Source of the DNA: Plantago major | Taxonomy: Eukaryota > Streptophyta > Magnoliopsida > Lamiales > Plantaginaceae | NCBI GenBank assembly: GCA_026545765.1 | Contig: JAIFAC010000266.1 | Location: 1 to 64,000, forward strand | Direction: 5' to 3' | DNA length: 64,000 nt | Shown: one piece after another, positions 35,543 to 45,441 of the stretch | How the letters are laid out: the number at the start of each line of letters is the position of its first letter | Position numbering within the stretch: the stretch's first letter is position 1 | Notes under the pieces: generated by a model | The model's input: the letters and a program-made list of their open reading frames with translations, nothing else | Database searches by the model: none | Told to the model about the DNA's origin: nothing | Made by a program: the position numbers and the translations under genes

Positions 35543-38480
35543 AAAAGGTCCAAGGTTGCTGAGAAAGCAACTAGCTTCAAGGTTGTTGAGCAAGCACCTA
35601 TAGCAAAGGTTGTTGGTGCCAACACACCATCAGGTAAAGTCACGTATAAACAACTTCAAGAAGCCCTGATGAGTGGTGACCTAGTGTTGGTAGACGCTGA
35701 TGTCAACACCACACTTAAAAATCTGGAAGAGCTCTCAAATGCTCAAACTTCTGCTTCCAGACAACCACACAACCATAACCACAACAGCCACAAGTGGTTG
35801 ATGAAATGGTCAATGAACTCCATTTCGACATACCAGCAATGCAATATGCTGAAGAAAATCCTGCAAATGAGCAGGTTCCCCAACTCCTAGAGAGGGATCA
35901 AACTAAGACACCTGCTCAGAATGATCAAACAGGGGAGGCAAATGAGTTGGTCACTCAGGAAAGGTCTAAAGTACCTGAAACTTCAAACAAAGAAGCTGAA
36001 ATGGAACAACAAGACCAAAGCATAGAAGGGTCACAAGTTCCAGAGACCAATCAGCCTGACACTGCTCAGGTAGCTGAATGGTTTAACTCTCTACTTGTGA
36101 TATTTTGTGTTTAATAATCTTGTTATCTAATAAAATTTCTTTGTTACAGGCTGAATTAGAAACACAAGAACAAGAGGAAGCTGGAAAGCTTACCTCAGAA
36201 TCTGAGGTGGCTTCCATAGCCTCACCACTTAAGGAACAGGAGCCTGTCTCACAGGTAGAAGAAAGTTCCTTAAGATATAACATCTCAGATATATGCTTTA
36301 TACACATGAATAATACTAAAGTGTTTGTTTCTAATAGGCTCCAACTGAGAAGAAAAATGGAGAGACTGAAAAGTCTATCTCTTCAGAGAAGAATCCAGAG
36401 ACTTCCAAGGTCACTGAGAAACAAGTATCTGGACCTTCTATTGAGAAGGTATATATATTTCAGATACCTATAATCTTCAAAGATAAATCTCTGATCATTT
36501 TTCTCAAACTAACACTTTCTACTTACAGGTTCAAAAAGAAGTAGAAGTTGCTGGGGAATTGCCCACTCAATCCCCGCAACCAATGGAAATTGATGAGGGA
36601 TCAAAGCCTTCATCACAAGAAAAACTTCCAGAGACTGCACAAGTCTCTGATAGACAAACATCTGAGCCTCCTATTGTGGAGGTAATTGACTTCTCAGATA
36701 ATTAAAATTGTCTAACGTAGTTTTCTTGCTCAAAATTTTCAAAGTGTTATTTTTAATCTCAGGTTCAAGCAGAAAGAAAGATCACTAAGGATCAGGCTTC
36801 CAAGTCTCCTCCTCATATCCAGATATCTGAGGCACCTGAAACCTCAGTAGTCAAGTCATCTGAGCCTGTCACACAGGTAACTCAGATACCTTTCTACTCT
36901 AAAGCCCAGATATCTACTAAAGTTTTGAAACTAATTCATAACTCTTTCTTTCAGGCTCAAACACGTGCCACTAAGGTCCCTGTTGATGAGAATAAGGACC
37001 TGCTTCCTTTCTTCAAGGAATACACTTTGCCAAAGCACCTAAAATGCTTCAAGAAATGGCAAAAGCTTCGATGCTTCGATCTATCTGAGATCATTAAGGT
37101 GATTGATCACCCCATAAGGCTAATATGGAACAGTTGGTTGCAGCTTACAACTATTTGCAGGGCAACTTTGACTCCCTTTCAGAATCCTTTGTGATTCTTA
37201 GTCAGTCAACATTGACTAAGGGGGAAGGATTTCAAGGTGCTCAGAGAGGAAGAGGAAGAGGAAACAAAAGAAAATCTGAACAACCACATCTCAGAATAAA
37301 TGAGCCCTCCTCCAGTCAGACTGTTCTACAGATAGTGGCCACCACTCAACAACTTCCTGAAAAAGGAATGACAACAAGGGCCAGGGCACATAAACCTCCA
37401 AGGAGTACCAAGGCTCCAAGGAGAAGACAAGTAAGAGGGATTGATGAGTCTTCTAAAGAAGAAGAAGAAGAAGAAGAAGAAGAAGAAGAAGAAAAGAAGA
37501 AGGCCAAATCAAATCCCAGGGCAATGAAGAAGGCTGCAAAACTTTCACAAGAATTAATCTTGATGATGATGATGAAGAGACTGATGAAGATGAAGCTCCT
37601 CTTCACAGAAAAAGAAAAAGGGTTGATAGCCTATCTGAGCCCATAGTTGCAAAGCCTTTGGCAGCTAAAACACCCTCTGGAAATACCAAGGAAATCCTGG
37701 GTGGTTCTTCAAGCAATCCCCTAAGGGATAATTCAAGACAAAGGAGGTACAGGCTGAGAGCTGAACAAAGAAAACTTCAACTACCACTCAGGCCTGAAGA
37801 AGTCAAGATTGAGTATGTGAAGACCAATAATGACTCCTCTGTCTACAGATGCATTAATCAGAAGAATGGCTACTGAATTCTGGAACTCAAACACTTACTG
37901 GTAAATGAAAAATTTCCAGAACCAATCCATAAACAACTCATGGTATGGAGAAAAGACAAGCCAGTCTTGATTAATACCAACCACATCAAAGCCTGGTTGA
38001 ATTTTGAAGTAATCAAGAGAATAGAAGCCATGAAAAGGGACCTCTCTGATGATTGTCCTTATGGAAAGCCAGATGATGTGCACAGAATTCCCAACACCAC
38101 TGGAACAGGCACAAGAGCAAGACTTGTGGAACCCTATGAGTCCTTCTACATGGTCAAGATCAATCTGAGGTGACATCGGATATCAAGATCATATATGAAT
38201 ACTTCAAGCTATCGGATATCGAGAATCGATCATGCACGAAATGGAGAAAGTATCGTGGGTCAAACAATTTGCCACGAAGAATCCCACCAAAACCCTGAGG
38301 AAGTTTGTGGATTTGCCAGAAACACTGAGATGATAGTCAGGACTTTGCTCTTTGACTACTCAGATGATATCAAAAGGTTTGGGGATAGGGAATTTGCAAA
38401 TTGATCCATAGATCTACTGATTGAAGACTTGAAGACTTGAAGACTAGTTTATTAGGATGTCTACTTGGAGCTTGGTCACT
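35543..38480 (+). pseudogene. Additional ORF of element A, second part, with five introns
   Basis: Resumes after B with AAAAGGTCCAAGGTTGCTGA. Five GT-AG segments of 78-83 bp interrupt it: 36070-36149, 36255-36337, 36449-36528, 36682-36762 and 36877-36954. The four exons between them are 105, 111, 153 and 114 bases, all multiples of three, and each starts with a codon for Ala or Val and ends in CAG, AAG or GAG. Later blocks (37125-38173) match the C-terminal half of the B aORF, including the acidic run, but a stretch present in B is missing. Broken; function unknown. Confidence 0.65.
36070..36954 (+). other. Cluster of five uniform short introns in the aORF of A
   Basis: All five begin GTA and end in AG after a T-rich stretch (TTTGTTACAG, GTTTCTAATAG, TTCTACTTACAG, TTTTAATCTCAG, TCTTTCTTTCAG). 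Four are exactly missing in B at about 25105, 24994, 24845 and 24729, where flanking bases are joined. That pattern is what splicing of an RNA intermediate leaves. Confidence 0.7.
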
Positions 38481-38774
38481 CCTGTTGTCCTAATTTAACT
38501 AAGTGTTTTGTATCTTGCTGAATGTACTTTATTGTTCTATCAGTGTAAAAGTTATCTGTAAACTTTCTTTGTAACATATCTGATGAACCCACTCTCAGAT
38601 ATCAATCTATAAAAAGATAAGTTGTCAGCAAAGATCACACCTTGTGATTTGGTTGCTTACTTTCTGCACTTAATTAAAATTTTAATTGAAAAGATCATAA
38701 GAATTGATTAAGTGTTATATTGTTCCCTCTCCCAAGTTGTAATAGGTTTTAAAGATAGTCATCGTTGACTGATC

Positions 38775-38787
38775 AAAAAGGGGGAAA
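38775..38787 (+). promoter_or_regulatory. Polypurine tract of element A
   Basis: AAAAAGGGGGAAA directly before the 3' LTR start TGTTAGG at 38790. Confidence 0.75.
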
Positions 38788-38789
38788 TT

Positions 38790-41700
38790 TGTTAGGAATA
38801 TCTGTTTAGATTTTAATCAGCAACCTAATGACTTATCCTAGCTCAGAAAGGTGGTTAGTACTCTTGGTTCACTTGAACACTGTAAAAGAGGAAAATCACC
38901 AAGTATGATAGTCTAGCAAATCTTGTATAGGATGTTAGGTCTCTGAATGTAATTTTTATTTCCTTAAAGAAGACCAAGAAGAAGGCATCCAGCAGGAGAG
39001 TTCAACCAATTTTGAAGTTTTAAAGACTGCACAAGATTGCTGAAGACAAAGGTTATCAGATACCTATGTCTAGATATCTTTGATAAACAGGGGGGGGGGG
39101 GGTGAATAGTCTTTTAAAACTTTTGTCGATAAAAACTATTTCTCAAATATCTGTGTAGATATCTGATACTTAGATTCAGAGCGCGGAAGACTTAAGATAG
39201 ATAAGTGCAGAAACAGTTAAAGTGTGTGTGTGTTGCTGAAATGTAAGTACAGAAAAGTAAATAACACAGCAAGTATAGTGGTATCTGGAGGTGGCGTAAT
39301 CCTCCAACTAATCCACTTCGGTCTTCCAAAGACCTAGAATTCACTAGAATAGATAATTGAGGTCACCTTATAAAAATTCTATTCTAAGATTCCTTAAACA
39401 AATGGTTCCCAACCAAATGTTCCCCCTGAGTTGTTCCCCGGCTTTCACAGCCAAGTACTTCATGTACTCAGAAACCTTTTTGAGCTATTCCTTAGCTTAC
39501 CAAGCTAAGTACTTCTTGTGCTCAATAACCTTGGAGTTATTCCTTAGTTTCTCAAACTAAGTACTTCCTGTACTCCACGCCAGTGATGGTGTTGGTTTTG
39601 GTTTGAGTTGTCAGATGAGCTTCTTTAATAACTTTTCAGTTAATCAGATAGCTCTGTGAATCAAGTATACTTAATACACTTTTCAATGTATGGTATCTTG
39701 TTCTTTTTACTGACCCAAGTCTTAGATAAATGTTCTAGAGAATGAATCTCAGATACTTGATCTTTCAATTCAACTCTTTCACAGATAGTTGTGCTTGTTT
39801 AGGATCAGGACACTTAGAACTTTAGTCTACTTAAGATCAGGAGCTTTGGTATAGCAAAGCTTTGAGAGTAAGTAGTTTGCTTGAGAGATTAAGATATGTG
39901 TTCAGTGTAAGTTCTTCAGGTTGTGTAGTGTCTTCTCAAGCAGTCTAAGTGTTGATATTTATAGATGAATTTGAGTGCCGTTTGAATAGTATCCGTTAGG
40001 CTTAAATCAAATTCAAACTATTGATATATGTGTATAATCTTTATGAGGTTTGTCTTCTTCTTTAGAAGCTACCGTTATACATTCAGACATCTCTGTCCAT
40101 GCATTTAATGCATTGTACTATACTTTGTCTCAGTGTTAAGCGGAACTATGCTTATCGAGAGACAACCTTGATCGATTTCTCGATTCTTTGCGTTCTTATC
40201 TTTAACTTCAGATACCACTTTTATTGAAACAACTTTGTTTGCAATATATATTTCTTTTTCAGAAATGTGGTTAAAGCTCAAGGTATCTGAGAATAGATAT
40301 CTGTGGACACTTTCCTTGTTTTCAGATAGACCTTTTATTTCTCAGATATCTCTTGTGACACAATTTGTTTAAAACTATTCGTGTCTTCAAGATATCTGGC
40401 CAAGGTATCTGTAAAACTGTTTCAGTAATCTTGTGCAGTCTTCCAATCTTCAATGTCGTTGAACTTGTTCTGCTTGGATGTCTTCTTCTTGGTCTTCTCT
40501 TCATAAAATAAAAATTACATTTTGAGACCTATCATCCTATACAAAATTAGCTAGACTATCATACTTAGTGGGTTTCCTCTTTTACAATGTTCAAGTGAAC
40601 CAAGAGTACTAATCACCTTTCTGAGACTAATATAAGTCATCATGTTGCTGATCAAAATCTAAACAGATATTTCTAACAAAATATCTAACAAATTTCCTAA
40701 CAAAAGGTATCTGGAGATGAGAAGATCTCTGGAAAGGGACATGCAATGCTTCAGAAAGCGTGCATAGTTCCGTTGGCACTATAGGACAAAAATAGTATAA
40801 TGCAATAAATGCGCAGACAGAGGCAATTTGAACAAAGAGGAAATCTCTGAAAAGAGACAACGTCTTCTGCAGTACTATTTTCAGATATCAATAGTTTGAA
40901 TTTCAGTAAACCTAACGGATACTATTCAAACGGCATGATTTTCAACTATAAATATCAACACTTAGAATGCTTGAAACACACACAAAACTTACACATTGAA
41001 CTCACTGAAAATACCAAGCCTCTCTGAGAATACATCTAGTGGTATTTTCTCTCAAGCATCAAGTCTTCAACCTACTTATTCTTGACTTACGGATCGACTA
41101 AGCTCGTGAATTCTAAGTAGCACGAAAGTTCTAAGTGTCACGATCCTTAACAAGCATTGCTATCTGTGAAGGAATCAATCAAGATCAAGTATCTGAGATT
41201 CATTCTCTAGAACATTTATCATAGACTTAGGTCAGTAAAGAACATATCACCACACATTGTGAAGTGTGTTAAGTGACTCTTGTTTAAGAAGGTAGTATTA
41301 CATAACTGTAGAAGTTATTAATCTACCAAACCTGACAAACTACCTTAACGATACCTTAAACGGCGTGGAGTACAGGAAGTACTTAGTTTGGGAAACTAAG
41401 GAATAACTCCAAGGTTACTAAGCATAGGAAGTACTTAGTTTGGAAAACTAAGGAATAGCTCAAAGGTTTCTGAGTATAGGAAGTACTTGGCTGAGAAAGC
41501 CGGGGAATAACTCAGGGGGAACACTTGGTTGGGAACCTAGTGTATTTAGGAATCGAGAGAACATATTTGTAAGGTGAACTCAATTATCTATCTTAGTGGA
41601 CTCTAAGTCTGAGAAAGGCCGAAGTGGATTAGTTGAAGAATTACGCCACCTTCAGATACCACTATAAAGATCAGTGTTATTTACTTTCGCAATTTATTAC

Positions 41701-41892
41701 TTGCTTTATTTACCTTCGAGTATTTACACATATCTTCTTGAGCACGTGCTTATCACAGAAATGTCTTCCGCTCTCTGAAATTAAGTATCATATATCTTCA
41801 TAGATATCTGAGAAATTGTGTTTATCGACAAAAGTTGTAAAAGACTATTCACCCCCCTCTAGTATTTTTCCTTGCCGTTATCTGGACCATCA
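38790..41892 (+). repeat. 3' LTR of element A, interrupted
   Basis: Segments 38790-39089 and about 40702-41892 match the 5' LTR at 11657-13234. Between them lies an inverted LTR segment (C), and roughly 130 bp of the A LTR seem to be replaced there. Ends CCATCA followed by the GGAAG duplication. Confidence 0.85.
39090..40678 (-). mobile_element. Inverted LTR segment C (solo, end-truncated)
   Basis: An LTR of the same family on the minus strand: it starts TGTTAGAAATATCTGTTTAG at 40678 and stops inside the homopolymer run, which reads as 13 G at 39090-39102. The outer ~40 bp of a normal LTR and any target duplication are missing. Extra short TCTAACA-type repeats sit at 40679-40701. It may be a solo LTR that recombined, or an assembly join at the G run. 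Confidence 0.65.
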
Positions 41893-41897
41893 GGAAG
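41893..41897. other. Target site duplication of element A (right)
   Basis: GGAAG directly after the 3' LTR, matching 11652-11656. Confidence 0.9.
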
Positions 41898-41923
41898 ATT
41901 GTGCAGGGACGAAGGATTTAGTA

Positions 41924-42051
41924 GGAAATAGATAGAATAAAGTATGAAGATAGTGAATAAAGTATGAGAGGAAATTACCATTAAATGATGAGAAGTTGAA
42001 ATTCGAACGTTGCAAAATGAAATGCGGGAAGTTGAATTCGGGACAGAGGAG
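41924..42051. mobile_element. Partial Stowaway-type MITE
   Basis: Only the right end is clear: GAATTCGGGACAGAGGAG followed by TA. The interior has AAAGTATGA repeats typical of these elements. The DNA just before 11428 (GGTAGGAGAGATGGTAATAA) could be its other half, making it the target of the split MITE, but no left terminus is found. Confidence 0.45.
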
Positions 42052-42239
42052 TATATTCATCTCCGTCCCTTTACTTTCCTGTGGACACATTCACTCCCTT
42101 ATCTTTTACACAAAGTCTTCTAATAGACGGTCTCTATATAAATTAAGGTAAACGTAACCGAAAGGCAGTGACGGGGATTAAGGTATTTGTTGTTTTCTGT
42201 TTTGGAATTTTGGAGTTGTATGTTTTTAAAATGGGTAAC

Positions 42240-42620
42240 ATGTTTAACATAGAGTTATATTTATTTTTTAACAATTTTTCTTTGTGTTGTTAGAACAGGT
42301 TATTTCTTTGGGAACATAGATTTTTGTCAGTTTTTTGTTATGAGAACATGTATGTTATGCCTGAGAACATAGGTTATTTATCTGGTTACATGATTTTTTT
42401 TAATTTTTGTCAGCATGTTCTCTTTTGTGTTGTTGTGGACATGTATGTTTACGCTTGAAAACATAGGCATTATTTTGGAACATGGTTTTTTTGTCAGTTC
42501 TGATCCTCTTGGTTTTGTCATTATTATTATTTTTTGTTATGTTTTTGTGGTGGGAACATAAGTGTTATGCTTGATATCATAGATTATATGCTTGGTATAA
42601 TATGTTTTTTGTGTTTTGCT
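42240..42620. repeat. Degenerate tandem repeat, about 80-115 bp units
   Basis: T-rich DNA in which blocks of the form (T/G)GAACATAGG...TTTTTGTCAG...ATGTATGTTATGC recur about three to four times with strong drift. No coding sequence. Otherwise nothing is seen between 42052 and 42818. Confidence 0.5.
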
Positions 42621-42948
42621 TTTGTAGATGCTGGTGTAGAAAAAAAGGTGTAGGGCAAATAAGCGCAATATATTTAAGCATAATGATGCGAGCTTGAAAG
42701 CACAACACTGGAAGAGGGGCTGAACACAGGTAGTTGCTATGAAGGTTAAAGGGGATGCAGATGAGGATGTGTCGGCCTAAGAAGATCAGAGCCCTACTTG
42801 ATAGTCTTAGCTTGCCAATGTTGGTAGAGTTATGCCCGTAAAGCAATAATCGATTGTAATAAACCGTATTTTGGTAGCTGAAATAAAACGAATCTATTAT
42901 GCAAATTCCTTGCATGCGTTTATTCCGCATTTATATGTGAGTTTAGAC

Positions 42949-43701
42949 TAGGGCTGTGCAAAAACCCACCCGCGCAAACCGTCCGCCTTTCACCCGCCAA
43001 CTAATTTTTTTATAAAATATGTGGTGGGTTAATTTTTTTTCACCCGCCATTAGTGGGTGGGTGGTGGGTAATTGGATGGGTACAAGCTTTCTGGAACAAT
43101 TACATTCTAAGAAGATATATTTGACCCACCCGCCATTTTTATGTATGTATGTATGTAGATATATGTTTGTGAATTTAAGTATAAGGAGACCCATCGACTA
43201 GATAAGTTGCATCTCCGCTTATGTCGTTGAGTATAGATATTGTTTAAGTGAGCCTCCAACTCTTCTCTTTAAGCACTATTTAAGTCTTTCATTTTGCACT
43301 CACCATTCGTTCTTCTAGAACATGTCATGTATTCAAGCAAAATAACACAAGTTGGCAACTTCTCGGGTCAATATTTCATCCATTACTGTGTGAAAATCTT
43401 TAAAATTAAGTAAAGAAGGATAACTACTTCAAAAGAATCACTACCCTCTTTGTTCAGAACATGCTCTTTGTTGCTGATTTATTTTTGCTTGCATCTACTA
43501 CACAAGTTGCAAGTTTTACTACATCAATTTTTATCTATTCACCCACCTATCCGCCCACCACCCACCGCCATTTTTTATCCCGAACACGCGGGTTGGAAAA
43601 ATATTCTACCCGCCTCGGTTTATAATTATAATCACCTGCCATAGGTGGGTCGGTTTGATTTTTCGTAAAAACCCGCCCACACCCGTCCACGCTCACCCCT
43701 A
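42949..43701. mobile_element. Non-autonomous hAT-type element, copy 2
   Basis: 753 bp with perfect 8-bp duplications GTTTAGAC at 42941-42948 and 43702-43709. Ends TAGGGCTGTGC and GCTCACCCCTA form imperfect inverted repeats. The body matches the copy at 10650-11364 in the same orientation. Encodes nothing. Confidence 0.9.
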
Positions 43702-43969
43702 GTTTAGACACTTAGACATATATCTTGAAATCCAAATGTTTATCATGTGACCTTCAAGTCTAGTATACACGGGGATGTATACAGTGGATTAGACTTGCAA
43801 GGATGATATTCATTAAACAAGTCAACTACGATGTCGTATCCTTAGGGTTGTGATACGATAATAAAGTTATTAGTGTATTCCTCGGCCAAATGAGTGGGCT
43901 GACTTATCCTAGTCGGCGATCCTGTGATCGGGCATGAATTACACTTATATGATTTCGGGATAAATCATA

Positions 43970-44211
43970 CTCCCTCCACCCTGGAAAACTTCATAAATTA
44001 GAGTTGACGCGTAATTTTGGGTGAAAAGTTAAAGTAATGATAAGATATCCAAAAGTGGGAAAATATGTACTTTTAGTGGCAAAATGTATAATTTGGATGT
44101 AAAGTTGATATTGTTTATTATTTGTTGGATGTGGGGTAGTGTCTTTTGTTAGTAATGTATGAAGTTCTGTGGGGCGGCTAAAAATGGAAAATGTATGAAG
44201 TTTTGTGGGAC
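43970..44211. mobile_element. Stowaway-type MITE
   Basis: Left end CTCCCTCCACCCTGGAAAAC after TA (43968-43969), interior AGAGTTGACGC and AAAAGTTAAAGTAATGATAA as in the copies at 3459 and 62394. The right end GTATGAAGTTTTGTGGGACT is degraded. Confidence 0.65.
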
Positions 44212-44497
44212 TATATGACCGGACATGACGAGAAGCGAGCATTCACTAACAAATACTACTGAACAAGGTTTAGTGATTGGCTCAATCGTAGTATCCTCAC
44301 CAATGATCAGATGTGATGGATCTTAACTAGTCTTCACATGGACGAACTAATGCGTGTCGCTATTTGACTTTGAGTTTCTAGGGAGTGTTCACCAACTGTG
44401 AAACCGGTCTTAGTTACTTAGGTTACTTAGGTTCACGTAGACATGAACATGTATGAAAGTATACTGGATTCACTACTCGGTAAAAATGAGGATATAA

Positions 44498-44631
44498 GGC
44501 TTTGTTCTCTTCGTCTGAACAGAACTAATCTGAACTGAATTGTAGTATAAAAAAATAACTAAGTAGAGCTGAACTGAACTGAATGAATCTGAACTGAAAT
44601 TAATGAGTTTTCAGATGAAGAGAACATAGCC
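44498..44631. mobile_element. Harbinger/Tourist-type MITE
   Basis: 134 bp with inverted ends GGCTTTGTTCTCTTCGTCTG and, in reverse, GGCTATGTTCTCTTCATCTG. TAA flanks both sides (44495-44497 and 44632-44634), the usual target length of PIF/Harbinger. The interior is filled with CTGAACTGAA repeats. A half copy lies at 54060-54163. Confidence 0.75.
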
Positions 44632-45441
44632 TAAGTTAGACTCCCACGCTAAGTTGGTTTGGGATTACAAGTAGAAATCCTAAGCTCAAGTTTCCTTAAA
44701 TGGAAACGGGATTCCTTGTATAGAGCCAACAATATTCATGGATAAAGAGGTAAACAAAACAAGGTAACGGTCTTGCCTACATTCGTATTACGAGTCAACT
44801 GTAAAGCATCTTATATGTGAATATATGGTTAAACAAACTTATCCATAGTTGCGGAATAATTTGATACTATCATCAATGGACCATTCGATTGATTGAATAA
44901 GATACTCTACATATTAGAGAGTTCAACCTCACAAATATAGCTTTCATAGTCACAAAAGACACCATGACTACAGTCATGAACAGTAACCGCTACAAGTAAT
45001 CTTAGTGAAGATTTTATGTCATTTTGAATGTATTTAAAACGACGACATTATAGTAAAAACTCCGTTTTTGGTATGACTGCAATATTTGTCGCTTCAGTTT
45101 AATACCTCTATAAAGAGGCCTGGCCCGTTTCAGTTTTTATTAATAAGAATTTCACAAAATATGATAAACTGAAAAAGAACATGTTACAGAAGCCTAAATT
45201 GAAACACAAACTACAAAAATGACATGAGAGTCAAAAATACTACCAGTAAACTTTTTTGGCCAGATTTGTTTTTCCTCCAAAGTTTTTTACTCTAAACAAA
45301 AAGAAGTCCTATTAGACCAAATTAGGTATCAATTTCAGGCCTAAGGTGGACATATTCAATCAAACTGTTCAGTTAAACTGTAACACATTCCCTGGATTTC
45401 ACTGTCTGATATCCGAAACTTCATTTTGCCCATCTTAATTT

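Larger units (their letters stand above)
11657..41892 (+). mobile_element. Copia LTR retrotransposon A, SIRE-like, large, interrupted
   Basis: A Ty1/copia fossil on the + strand with 5' LTR 11657-13234, primer site 13237-13248, gag, pol in copia order (integrase before reverse transcriptase and RNase H), a long additional ORF, a polypurine tract near 38775-38787, and a 3' LTR 38790-41892 that is itself interrupted. Matching GGAAG duplications flank it. Element B (19968-35542) lies inside its additional ORF. Without B the element is about 14.7 kb, typical of the SIRE/Maximus group. It is broken, with well over ten breaks in gag and pol. It predates B and postdates the MITE it sits in. Confidence 0.88.
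11430..41921. mobile_element. Stowaway MITE split by copia element A
   Basis: The left part is 11430-11656 and the right part 41893-41921, with TA on both outer sides (11428-11429 and 41922-41923). The left end CTTCCTCCGTCCCGACACAA and the right end, read in reverse, TCCTTCGTCCCTGCACAATC are inverted copies. The pairing continues inward through CACTTTGAC and GTTGGAAAAGTTGAC. Joined at one GGAAG the element would be about 250 bp. It is the oldest visible layer of the nest at this site. Confidence 0.7.
42819..45175 (+). mobile_element. Probable old LTR-derived sequence carrying three later insertions
   Basis: Opens TGTTGGTAGAGTTATGCCCG, a form seen at LTR starts. Near its far side are a TATA-like CTATAAAGAGGCC (about 45111) and AATAAGAATTTCAC. 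A hAT element (42949-43701), a Stowaway (43970-44211) and a Harbinger-type MITE (44498-44631) sit inside it; without them about 1.2 kb remains. No second LTR, no coding sequence and no target duplication found, so solo LTR is the best guess. The right border is uncertain. Confidence 0.35.
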
